From Dasania phycosphaerae (GTDB taxonomy: Bacteria; Pseudomonadota; Gammaproteobacteria; Pseudomonadales; Dasaniaceae), in the NCBI RefSeq assembly GCF_026891035.1, contig NZ_JAPTGG010000003.1, forward strand, positions 124,001 to 188,000: DNA of 64,000 nt. The letters are read 5' to 3'. Below, piece by piece: positions 32,867-41,118 of this stretch. Both the position numbers and the translations under genes were made by a program. The notes below the pieces were generated by a model. It searched no databases and had not been told where the DNA came from. It was given only the letters and a program-made list of their open reading frames with translations. Positions within the stretch are counted from its first letter, which is position 1. Every line of letters starts with the position of its first letter.

Positions 32867-34312
32867 TTAATGAATTATGGCCCCCACTTTTACTATCTTC
32901 ATGGAGTTAGTGCCGCCATGGGCATTAATAAAATCGCCTTTGGTAATGATGACTAAATCACCAGGGCTAACCTGTTTGCGACGCAGTAATTCATTAACCA
33001 CGGTTTGATTCATCTCAGCTGGGGCCACTGCCGAGGTATCAAAGGTGACAGGGATAACACCGCGGTACAGTGCCACGCGGTATTCGGTACGGGCCTTATT
33101 AGTAAAGGCAAATACCGGTAGGCTGGAGCTAATACGCGACATAATCAGCGGGGTTTTGCCGGTGTCGGTCAGGCTGATAATCGCTTTCACCCCGGTCAGG
33201 TGGTTGGCGGTATACATGGCCGCCAGTGCGATGGCTTCATCAACAGCGCCGAAGTGTTCATGCAGGCGATGGCTGGAGGTTTGGGTTTGCGGCTGGCGTT
33301 CGGCCCCCATAATAATACGGCTCATGGCCTCTACGGCCTCTATAGGGAAGGAGCCCGCTGCGGTTTCGGCGCTAAGCATTACCGCATCGGTGCCATCTAA
33401 TACCGCATTGGCGACATCGAATACTTCGGCGCGGGTGGGCAGGGCGCTGTCTATCATGGATTCCATCATTTGGGTGGCAGTAATCACCGGGGTGTTAAGC
33501 TCTTGGCCGCGGCTGATGATGTGTTTTTGCACAGCAATTAATTCGGCATCGCCTATTTCTACCCCCAGGTCGCCACGGGCCACCATCACCGCATCTGAGG
33601 CGCGAATAATGCTGTCTAGCACATCGTGGGCAACGGCTTCCGAGCGCTCAATTTTGGCGACTAGGCCGGCATCACCACCCGCTTGGTGCAGTAGCTTGCG
33701 GGCCTGCGCTATATCATCGGCGGAACGTACATAGGATACGGCTAAGTAATCCACCTCTATTTGCGCGGCTAATTTAATATCGGCAAAATCTTTTTCGGTG
33801 AGGGCATCGGCGGATAAGCCACCGCCTTGGCGGTTAATGCCCTTGTTGTTAGAGAGGGTGCCAGCTACCAGTACTTTGGTTTCTATGCGGCTGTTGGCCA
33901 CCGATAGCACCTCTAATACGATGCGGCCATCGTCTAGCAGTAGGCGGTCGCCAGCGGCGGAGTCCTCGGGTAGGCTTTGGTAGTCTATGCCTACTTCCTG
34001 TTGGTTGCCGGCGTTGCGATCCAGCTTGGCATCTAAGGCAAAGTGGTCGTCTACGGCCAACTCTATAGGGCCATTAGCAAAGCAGGAGATACGAATTTTG
34101 GGACCCTGTAGGTCGCCCAAGATGGCAATACTGCGCTGGTGTTTTTTGGCCAGTGCCCTTACTTGTTGCGCCCGCTTTATGTGGTCTTGGGCATTACCGT
34201 GAGAGAAATTCAAACGCACCACGTTCACGCCAGCGAGAATGATTTGCTCTAATACATCGTCTTTGTCAGTGGCGGGGCCTAGGGTGGCGACAATCTTGGT
34301 TCTTTTGTTCAA
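32867..34312 (-). CDS. pyk: Pyruvate kinase
   Basis: 481 residues with the complete pyruvate kinase pattern: RTKIVATLGPATD at the N terminus, VVRLNFSHG, DLQGPKIRI, the B domain near residues 70-170, the active-site lysine and metal glutamate in VAKIERSEAV, MVARGDLGVEIG, and TATQMMESMI. It converts phosphoenolpyruvate and ADP to pyruvate and ATP. Length and the N-terminal spelling fit the PykA type (AMP/sugar-phosphate responsive) better than the fructose-bisphosphate type, but this is only an impression. It lies 30 bases behind argA. Confidence 0.97.
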   Translation of the reverse strand: MNKRTKIVATLGPATDKDDVLEQIILAGVNVVRLNFSHGNAQDHIKRAQQVRALAKKHQRSIAILGDLQGPKIRISCFANGPIELAVDDHFALDAKLDRNAGNQQEVGIDYQSLPEDSAAGDRLLLDDGRIVLEVLSVANSRIETKVLVAGTLSNNKGINRQGGGLSADALTEKDFADIKLAAQIEVDYLAVSYVRSADDIAQARKLLHQAGGDAGLVAKIERSEAVAHDVLDSIIRASDAVMVARGDLGVEIGDAELIAVQKHIISRGQELNTPVITATQMMESMIDSALPTRAEVFDVANAVLDGTDAVMLSAETAAGSFPIEAVEAMSRIIMGAERQPQTQTSSHRLHEHFGAVDEAIALAAMYTANHLTGVKAIISLTDTGKTPLIMSRISSSLPVFAFTNKARTEYRVALYRGVIPVTFDTSAVAPAEMNQTVVNELLRRKQVSPGDLVIITKGDFINAHGGTNSMKIVKVGAIIH

Positions 34313-34341
34313 AGGTGGCTCCAGTTGGGGGTGGTGATAGC

Positions 34342-35673
34342 CTAGCCAGTAATGGCCTTGGCAAAAATTTTTGAATTGCGCTGGTAGTTATACAGCGACT
34401 GCCGTTTGGCGGGCAGCTGGCTGAGGCTGCCTTCTATAAAGCCCTGCTCTTGAAACCAATGTGCCGTAACTGTGGTTAAGACAAATAATTGCTGCAAGCC
34501 TAGCGCCGCAGCTTGTTGTTGCAGGGTGTTTAATAGCCTCAAGCCACGCTCGCCGCCGCGGTAATCGGGGTGGGTGGCGACGCAGGCGATTTCGCCCAGT
34601 TTTTCTTGCGGGTAGGGGTAGAGTGCCGCACAGGCGATGATCATGCCGTCTTTTTCTAATACGGTGAAATGATCGATTTCATTTTCTAGTAATTCCCGGG
34701 AGCGCTTTACCAAGGTGCCGTTGGCTTCCAGTGGCTCTATTAGCTCTAAAATGCCGCCTACGTCATCTATGCAGGCCGTGCGCATTTGGTCGTAGGTGTC
34801 TTGGGCGATCAGGGTGCCAGAGCCGTCACGGGTAAATAACTCGGCCAATAAGGCACCGTCTTCTTGGTAGCTAATACAGTGGCAGCGCTCCACGCCTTTT
34901 TCGGCGCTATTGATTAGTGCGCGCATGAGTACCTGCTCTTGCAGGTCGCTGCTGTTATCTAGCAGTTGCTTAACGGTACTGATGTCGGTGTTGTTAATTA
35001 CCTCTCCCTCGGTATTGAGCAGGCCGGGCTTGTCAGAGAAAGCAATCAGCTTATCGGCTTGCAGAGCAATAGCGGTTTGGGTAGCGACGTTTTCCAGCGA
35101 CAGGTTAAACACTTCACCGGTGGGCGAATAACCTATGGGCGAAAGCAAAACAATGGCGTTATCCTGCAAGTGGCTTTGTATAGCTAGGCTGTCTATGCGA
35201 CGCACCACACCGGTGTGCTGGTAATCTATACCACCTCTTACCCCTATGGGTTTGGCGATTACCATATTGCCCGAGCACACCCGAATTTGTGAGCCGTGCA
35301 TGGGGGAGTTAGCCAGGCCCATGGTGAGCAGCGCTTCAATTTGCGAGCGCAGTGAACCGGCGGCGTCTTTAACCGACTCTAAGGTTTGCTGGCAGGTAAT
35401 GCGCAGGTCGTGTTCAAACTGGCTGTTGATGCCGCGCAGGGCGACGCGCTCTTCAATTTGTGGGCGGGCACCGTGTACTAGCACTAACTTCACCCCCAAG
35501 CTGTTAAGCAGGGCGATGTCGTGAATAATATTGGCAAAATTATCGTGGGCTACTGCTTCGCCGCCAAACATCAGCACAAAGGTTTTGCCGCGGTGGGCAT
35601 TAATATAAGGCGCAGAGTTGCGAAACCATTTGACGTAGTTTTTGCTGTTGAGTGGCGTCTTGCTGTCAGACAC
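34342..35673 (-). CDS. argA: N-acetylglutamate synthase
   Basis: 443 residues, two domains. Residues about 25-290 form the amino-acid-kinase-like domain that binds arginine for feedback inhibition (FVLMFGGEAVAH, KLVLVHGARPQIE). Residues about 295-440 form the GNAT acetyltransferase domain (FTVLEKDGMIIACAALYPY, IACVATHPDYRGGERGLRLL, then FVLTTVTAHWFQEQGF). It makes N-acetylglutamate from glutamate and acetyl-CoA, the first step of arginine synthesis. Length matches the E. coli/Pseudomonas ArgA. It sits between argE upstream and pyk downstream on the minus strand. Confidence 0.97.
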   Translation of the reverse strand: MSDSKTPLNSKNYVKWFRNSAPYINAHRGKTFVLMFGGEAVAHDNFANIIHDIALLNSLGVKLVLVHGARPQIEERVALRGINSQFEHDLRITCQQTLESVKDAAGSLRSQIEALLTMGLANSPMHGSQIRVCSGNMVIAKPIGVRGGIDYQHTGVVRRIDSLAIQSHLQDNAIVLLSPIGYSPTGEVFNLSLENVATQTAIALQADKLIAFSDKPGLLNTEGEVINNTDISTVKQLLDNSSDLQEQVLMRALINSAEKGVERCHCISYQEDGALLAELFTRDGSGTLIAQDTYDQMRTACIDDVGGILELIEPLEANGTLVKRSRELLENEIDHFTVLEKDGMIIACAALYPYPQEKLGEIACVATHPDYRGGERGLRLLNTLQQQAAALGLQQLFVLTTVTAHWFQEQGFIEGSLSQLPAKRQSLYNYQRNSKIFAKAITG

Positions 35674-35729
35674 GTAGTGTTCCTAATAAGTTTTTAATAG
35701 GCTTTTATTGTGCGTATAAAGCGCAGTGG

Positions 35730-36881
35730 TTACAAGCAGTAGCGGCGTATTAACTGCTGCAAAATGTCTATAGCCGGCTGCACTTGCGCTAAGGGCATAA
35801 ACTCATTGGGTTGATGAGCCTGGTCTATGCTGCCCGGCCCCATCACCACCGTTTGCATACCTAGTTGTTGCAGCAGCGGCCCCTCAGTGGCAAAGGCTAC
35901 CGATTGTGCGCCGTGGCCGGTTAAGCGCTCTACGGTTTTGATCAGTTCGGCGTCGGCAGCCTCTTCAAAGGGCGGCACCGCCGCGGCTAGCTCGCGCAGG
36001 CTAATGTCAATTTGTAAGCGCTGGGCGATGGGCAATAGGCGTTGCTGTAGTAATTGCTGCACTTCATCGTTGTTCATGCCGGGCAGGGTGCGTATATCGA
36101 AATGTAATTCGCTGTGGCCGCAGATGCGGTTGGGGTTGTCGCCGCCGTGTATGCAACCCAAATTCATGGTGGGCAGGGCCACTTCAAATAAGGGGTTTTG
36201 GTATTGCTGCTGCAGCTGGCTGCGAAATTGCAGCAGGTCGGTCATAACGATGTTCATGGCTTCCAGCGCGTTGTTGCCCAGCGCGGGGTTAGAGGAGTGG
36301 CCGGCTTTACCCTGTATGGTAATAGCGTTAAGCATTATGCCCTTGTGCATGCGTATGGGTTTTAAATCGGTGGGCTCACCTATCACCGCATAGCGTGCCT
36401 TGGGGCCACCGTGCTGCACCAGAGCGCGGGCGCCGTCCATGGTGGACTCTTCATCGGCGGTAGCCAAAATAATCAGCGGCTCTTTTAAGGGCTGATCTAA
36501 AAAGGCTTTGGCGGCCTCTATAGCGATGGGGAAAAAGCCTTTCATATCGGTAGCGCCCAAGCCGTAGAGCTTGTTATCTCTTTCGCTAATGGCTAAGGGG
36601 TTGCTATGCCACAGGCTTTCATCAAAGGGCACGGTGTCGGTATGGCCAGAAAACACCAGGCCACCAGGGCCGCTGCCAAGTGTCGCAATTAAGTTGGCCT
36701 TATTGGGCTTGCCGGGCAGGGGCAAAATCTCGCAGTTAAACCCTAAGGTGCTGAGCCAGCTGGCGAGTTTGTCTATCACTTTGCGGTTGCTGTGGTCCCA
36801 GCTGGCAGAGCTAGAGCTTACTGATATTTCACTCACTAACTCATGCAGCATGGTCATGAGCGGTGGTACGGTCTTAGGCAT
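35730..36881 (-). CDS. argE: Acetylornithine deacetylase
   Basis: About 383 residues from the ATG at 36881, which follows GGAAGT. It is an M20-family metallohydrolase: LVFSGHTDTVPFDE supplies the first metal histidine and aspartate, YGLGATDMKGF the bridging aspartate, and TADEESTMDGA the catalytic glutamates. The dimerisation lid lies near residues 180-290. It releases ornithine from N-acetylornithine, the linear route of arginine synthesis. Adjacent argA provides the committing step of the same route, so the pair probably forms an operon. Succinyl-diaminopimelate desuccinylase is related, but the argA neighbour favours ArgE. Confidence 0.92.
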   Translation of the reverse strand: MPKTVPPLMTMLHELVSEISVSSSSASWDHSNRKVIDKLASWLSTLGFNCEILPLPGKPNKANLIATLGSGPGGLVFSGHTDTVPFDESLWHSNPLAISERDNKLYGLGATDMKGFFPIAIEAAKAFLDQPLKEPLIILATADEESTMDGARALVQHGGPKARYAVIGEPTDLKPIRMHKGIMLNAITIQGKAGHSSNPALGNNALEAMNIVMTDLLQFRSQLQQQYQNPLFEVALPTMNLGCIHGGDNPNRICGHSELHFDIRTLPGMNNDEVQQLLQQRLLPIAQRLQIDISLRELAAAVPPFEEAADAELIKTVERLTGHGAQSVAFATEGPLLQQLGMQTVVMGPGSIDQAHQPNEFMPLAQVQPAIDILQQLIRRYCL

Positions 36882-36954
36882 AATTACTTCCAAAACAATA
36901 GTAGGTCATTTCAGTGTAGCTGATGGCGTTGGCGCTAAATCACAGGCATAAAAA

Positions 36955-36974
36955 AGGCGGCACTAAGGCCGCCT
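36955..36974 (-). terminator. Terminator after the phosphate transporter gene
   Basis: AGGCGGC/GCCGCCT stem, six-base loop, followed on the minus strand by TTTTTTATG. It lies 36 bases past the stop of the PiT transporter gene and insulates argE. Confidence 0.9.
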
Positions 36975-37009
36975 GTGTTATCTGATAGCTTGGGTTAACT
37001 AATAGCTAC

Positions 37010-38293
37010 TTAGCCAAAGATACCTTTAAACAAGTAGAAGAATACAATGGCCAGACCGGCACCTGCGGGCAGGGTAATAATCCAGCTCATAAAGATAGTG
37101 CTGATCACGCGCAGGTTAAGTGCGCCTATGCCGCGTGCCAAGCCTACACCCAATACAGCACCTACTAAGGTGTGGGTAGTAGAAATCGGTAATCCCGTGG
37201 CCGATGCTAATACCACGGTGGTGGCCGCACCCAGCTCGGCAGCAAAACCACGGCTGGGAGTCAGTTCGGTAATTTTTTTGCCTATGGTACCCATTACTTT
37301 GAAACCATAGGTAGCCAAGCCCAAGACGATACCGCCGCCGCCTAGTAATAATACCCAGCCCGGTAGGGCTGATTTAGCCGCGATATCACCACCACTGCCT
37401 ATTACGCTGACTACAGCCGCTAGGGGACCTACCGCATTGGCCACATCGTTAGAGCCGTGGGCAAAGGCCATGGCACAGGCCGTGAATACCATTAGCACGG
37501 CAAACAATTTTTCTACGTTGCCAAAGCGGTTGCGGTTAGAGGGGATGGACTCATCTTTAACTCTGTTTAAAAAGATTTTGCCTATGCCAGCAACCATGAG
37601 GCCAATAACGGCGGCAATAGGCATGGCGTTGGCAAATTTAGAGCCCAGCCCTAAGTCTACCTCTATACCTACATGCTTTAAGCCTTTTAATAAGGTTACC
37701 ATGGCGATCATAAAGCCCACTAAAAACATATACATGGGTACGTATTTTTTGGCGTTAGCAAAGGGGGTGGCGGTGTTGAGTATGAGCTTTTGCACACTCA
37801 TAAATAAGCCAAAGGAAATGGTGCCCGCCAATATAGGTGAAACCACCCAGCTGGCTACTATAGAACCTACTTTGCCCCAGCTTACTGCATCTACGCCTAT
37901 ACCTACGGCGGCAAAGCCTACCAAGGCACCGACTATAGAGTGGGTAGTGGATACTGGCCAGCCCATCATGCTAGCCACCAGTAACCAAGTGCCCGCCGCT
38001 AACAGTGCGGCCATCATGCCGTAGACTAATAGCTCGGGGGTGCCGGCCATGACGGCGGGGTCAATAATGCCCTTGCGTATAGTCGAGGTCACTTCACCAC
38101 CGGCTAAATAGGCGCCGGCAAATTCAAAAATCATGGCGATAATAATCGCCTGCTTAACGGTCAGTGCCCGCGAGCCTACCGAAGTACCCATGGCGTTGGC
38201 GACATCGTTAGCACCAACGCCCCAGGCCATAAAAAAGCCAAACAGACAGGCCATGACTAATAAAATATGGCCGTGTTGAGAAATGATTTCCAT
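37010..38293 (-). CDS. pit: PiT-family inorganic phosphate transporter
   Basis: 427 residues with about 10-11 membrane spans and the internal duplication of the PiT family. The two signature copies are GVGANDVANAMGTSVGSRAL near the N terminus and FAHGSNDVANAVGPLAAV in the second half, each followed by a TGLPISTTHTLVGA- or GWPVSTTHSIVGA-type segment. These carriers import phosphate, usually as metal phosphate with protons or sodium. It is directly downstream of its usual partner, a PhoU-like DUF47 gene, 21 bases away, so the two form an operon. Confidence 0.95.
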   Translation of the reverse strand: MEIISQHGHILLVMACLFGFFMAWGVGANDVANAMGTSVGSRALTVKQAIIIAMIFEFAGAYLAGGEVTSTIRKGIIDPAVMAGTPELLVYGMMAALLAAGTWLLVASMMGWPVSTTHSIVGALVGFAAVGIGVDAVSWGKVGSIVASWVVSPILAGTISFGLFMSVQKLILNTATPFANAKKYVPMYMFLVGFMIAMVTLLKGLKHVGIEVDLGLGSKFANAMPIAAVIGLMVAGIGKIFLNRVKDESIPSNRNRFGNVEKLFAVLMVFTACAMAFAHGSNDVANAVGPLAAVVSVIGSGGDIAAKSALPGWVLLLGGGGIVLGLATYGFKVMGTIGKKITELTPSRGFAAELGAATTVVLASATGLPISTTHTLVGAVLGVGLARGIGALNLRVISTIFMSWIITLPAGAGLAIVFFYLFKGIFG

Positions 38294-38314
38294 CGTTATT
38301 ACCTATTTAATGTG

Positions 38315-38995
38315 TTAACGGGCGATGATAATTTGCAGGCGGCTGCCCACTTTTTGGGCGCGGTTGGCAAGGTCACCGATGGAGTCGATAACTTTGTATA
38401 AAAACATCGCGTCTATGGGAGGAAGATCCTTCTCTATGGCAAACAAACTGGCACGTATGGCAATTTCCTGCTCGTCATTGCGGTGCTCTAAGCGGTCCAG
38501 CTCGTCTATTAGCGCTTCTACGGTGTTGACCTCACGGCCTCTAAAGCCGGTTTCTACCAGCTCGTCCAGCTCATTAATGGCCTTAAGGGCTTGGGCAGAG
38601 GTAGCTAGTGCCTCTTCTACAAACTCCATAAAGCTGGCGGTAATGGGCTGAGGGATGCTCATCTTGCGGCCCATCATCAAACCCGAAATGGTTTTCGAGG
38701 CGTTGGCGATCTTGTCCTGCGCGGATAGCACTTCTAATAAGTCAGAGCGCGGTACCGGCAAAAATAAACTCTTGGGCAGGCTGGCGCGTATCTCACTTTT
38801 GAGTTCGTCAGCTTCTCCTTCTAGTCTGGTAATGGTGCTGCGGTGCTTGGTGGCCTGTTCCCAATCATCGGCCATGGCTGCTTCTAAGAAGGGGATAAGC
38901 GCTTCAGCACATTCATGAGCTTTAGCCATATGGTCTTGTATAGGTTGAAACGGTGACTTGCCAAACAAATTACCGAAGGGGTTGCCTCTTGCCAT
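38315..38995 (-). CDS. DUF47/PhoU-like accessory protein of the phosphate transporter
   Basis: About 226 residues from the ATG at 38995, placed there because AGGAG lies eight bases upstream; the earlier in-frame TTG is unlikely. The sequence fits TIGR00153/DUF47, all-helical PhoU-related proteins: MARGNPFGNLFGKSPF at the start, LEGEADELKSEIRASLPKSL, then DELDRLEHRNDEQEIAIRA and FLYKVIDSIGDLANRAQKVG. Such proteins are almost always encoded beside a PiT carrier and are thought to modulate it. The same arrangement is seen here. Confidence 0.93.
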   Translation of the reverse strand: MARGNPFGNLFGKSPFQPIQDHMAKAHECAEALIPFLEAAMADDWEQATKHRSTITRLEGEADELKSEIRASLPKSLFLPVPRSDLLEVLSAQDKIANASKTISGLMMGRKMSIPQPITASFMEFVEEALATSAQALKAINELDELVETGFRGREVNTVEALIDELDRLEHRNDEQEIAIRASLFAIEKDLPPIDAMFLYKVIDSIGDLANRAQKVGSRLQIIIAR

Positions 38996-39062
38996 GTGAG
39001 TGACTCCTACTAAAAATTTGGCCAAGTATAGGGCTTAGCCCTAGGCATGGCTACTTGGATTG

Positions 39063-39095
39063 AACTGCACACACCCTTTAGGGGTGTACGCAGTT
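39063..39095. repeat. 33-base inverted repeat in a divergent promoter region
   Basis: AACTGC at 39063-39068 is complemented by GCAGTT at 39090-39095, and an inner ACACCC/GGGTGT pair surrounds TTTAG. There is no T-tract on either side, so it is more likely a protein site or an mRNA hairpin than a terminator. It lies about 70 bases before the DUF47 start and 195 bases before the GspE-like start. Confidence 0.55.
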
Positions 39096-39288
39096 ACAGC
39101 GCAGGCACTTTATTACACAAATATGACAGTAATGTTACGGCGGCTTAATATTGTTGATTTACCCTATGGCTAGCCGCCAGCGTTGCAAAAAATGCCTGTG
39201 GTACTGCCGCAGGCCATCATAAGCAGCTATAGTAGCCAGCATAAAGCCACGTTAGCCACCACCCATAATAAAAGAGTAAGGATTCGCT

Positions 39289-41064
39289 ATGCAGGTTGAG
39301 GCGTTTAAGCCCGAACAGCCTTTACAACTAGGCCGCCTAGTCGCCGATTTACAGGCCGATGGCATTATCAGTGCAGAGCTGGCCCAGCACTTGCTGGCCA
39401 GCACCCGCAATCAAGAGCAGGCAGCGCAGCACCCCTTAAGCTATATCGCCAGCCAGCAGTTAACCGCCAGTAATCACAAGCCGCTGACTATAGAGCGGCT
39501 GTTAGACTGGCTGGGCGGCCACTGCCAGCAGCCCCACTACAATATAGATCCGCTTAAAATCAATGTGCCCGCCGTTACCGAAGTGATGTCCTACCAGTTT
39601 GCCCAGCGCCATGGCATCTTGGCAGTCGCTGTTAGCCGCGACGAGGTGGTGATAGCCAGCGCCCAGCCCTATATGCGTGGCTGGATGGCCGACTTAGAGC
39701 ATGTATTGCGTCGCCCCATTAAGCGGGTGTTAGTCGACCCCGATGACCTCAAGCGCTACACCGTAGAGTTTTACAGCCTGGCCCGCTCAGTGCGTGGGGC
39801 CAGCACTGGCGAAACCGGTGGCAATGTAGGGGTGGGCAACCTAGAGCAAATGGTAGAGCTGGGTGAGCTTAAAGACCCAGATGCCAACGACCAGCACATA
39901 GTCAACATCGTCGACTGGTTGTTTCAATATGCCTTCGACCAGCGCGCCAGCGATATACACATAGAGCCGCGCCGCGATATCGCCCATGTACGCTTTCGCA
40001 TAGACGGGGTGCTTTACAATGTTTATGAATTTCCAGCGCAAGTTGGGGTGGCGGTCACCAGCCGCTTAAAAATACTGGGCCGTTTAAACGTGGCCGAAAA
40101 GCGCAAGCCGCAGGATGGCCGCATCAAAACCAAAACCCCAGAAGGCTCAGAGGTAGAGTTACGTTTATCCACCTTGCCTACCGCCTTTGGCGAAAAAATG
40201 GTGATGCGTATTTTTGATCCCGAAGTGCTATTGCGCAGCTTTGATGAGCTGGGCCTAGGCGATGAGGACTATAAACGCTGGCGCGGCATGATAGAAAAGC
40301 CCAATGGCATCGTACTGGTCACCGGCCCCACCGGCTCGGGCAAAACCACCACGCTGTATTCCAGTCTCAAAAAACTGGCCACCTCTGAGGTCAATGTCTG
40401 CACCATAGAAGACCCCATAGAAATGGTGGAAGAGCGCTTTAACCAAATGCAGGTGCAGCACAATATAGACTTAGACTTTGCCAGCGGCGTGCGCGCCCTG
40501 ATGCGGCAAGACCCCGACATTATTATGGTGGGCGAAATACGGGATTTAGAAACCGCCGAAATGGCCATACAGGCAGCTCTTACCGGCCACTTGGTGTTAA
40601 GCACCTTGCACACCAACGATGCCCCCTCGGCGATTACCCGTTTATTAGAGCTAGGTGTACCCGCCTATTTATTAAAAGCCACCCTGTTGGGGGTGATGGC
40701 CCAGCGCCTAGTGCGCACCCTGTGCCCCGATTGCAAAGAGCCCGACAGCATAGACGAAAAAGCCTGGCAGCAACTCACCACGCCGTGGAAAGCCGCACTG
40801 CCTAAACAAATCTTTAAACCCGTGGGCTGTTTAGAGTGTCGCAACACCGGCTACAAAGGCCGCCAAGGCCTGTATGAAATTTTACCCTTAAGCGATGACA
40901 TACAAGACCTGTTAGATGGCGACATCAGCATACGCAATATACGCAACCAAGGCATACGCGAAGGCATGCACACCCTGCGTTTATCCGGCGCACAAAAAGT
41001 TGCCGCGGGCATGACGACGGTTGCCGAAGTGATGCGGGTGGCTCCGCCGCCGCAGGATAAGTAG
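39289..41064 (+). CDS. GspE/PilB-type secretion ATPase (stand-alone)
   Basis: 591 residues. The N-terminal part (about 1-200) is the helical/N1-type domain of GspE-like ATPases. The motor domain has Walker A GPTGSGKTTTLY near residue 346, an Asp box CTIEDPIEMVEE, Walker B DPDIIMVGEIRDLETAE, and a His box LSTLHTNDAPSA. The zinc-binding cysteines CPDC near 478 and CLEC near 513 are intact. Such ATPases drive type II secretion or pilus assembly, with MshE-type pili a possibility. No secretion or pilus gene is adjacent, so the partner apparatus is elsewhere. The gene is separated by 54 bases from glnE. Confidence 0.9.
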   Translation: MQVEAFKPEQPLQLGRLVADLQADGIISAELAQHLLASTRNQEQAAQHPLSYIASQQLTASNHKPLTIERLLDWLGGHCQQPHYNIDPLKINVPAVTEVMSYQFAQRHGILAVAVSRDEVVIASAQPYMRGWMADLEHVLRRPIKRVLVDPDDLKRYTVEFYSLARSVRGASTGETGGNVGVGNLEQMVELGELKDPDANDQHIVNIVDWLFQYAFDQRASDIHIEPRRDIAHVRFRIDGVLYNVYEFPAQVGVAVTSRLKILGRLNVAEKRKPQDGRIKTKTPEGSEVELRLSTLPTAFGEKMVMRIFDPEVLLRSFDELGLGDEDYKRWRGMIEKPNGIVLVTGPTGSGKTTTLYSSLKKLATSEVNVCTIEDPIEMVEERFNQMQVQHNIDLDFASGVRALMRQDPDIIMVGEIRDLETAEMAIQAALTGHLVLSTLHTNDAPSAITRLLELGVPAYLLKATLLGVMAQRLVRTLCPDCKEPDSIDEKAWQQLTTPWKAALPKQIFKPVGCLECRNTGYKGRQGLYEILPLSDDIQDLLDGDISIRNIRNQGIREGMHTLRLSGAQKVAAGMTTVAEVMRVAPPPQDK

Positions 41065-41118
41065 CCGTATAAAAAGCCTGGCGATTACGTTTTAGCAAAA
41101 CTTAATCGCCAGCTGAGC

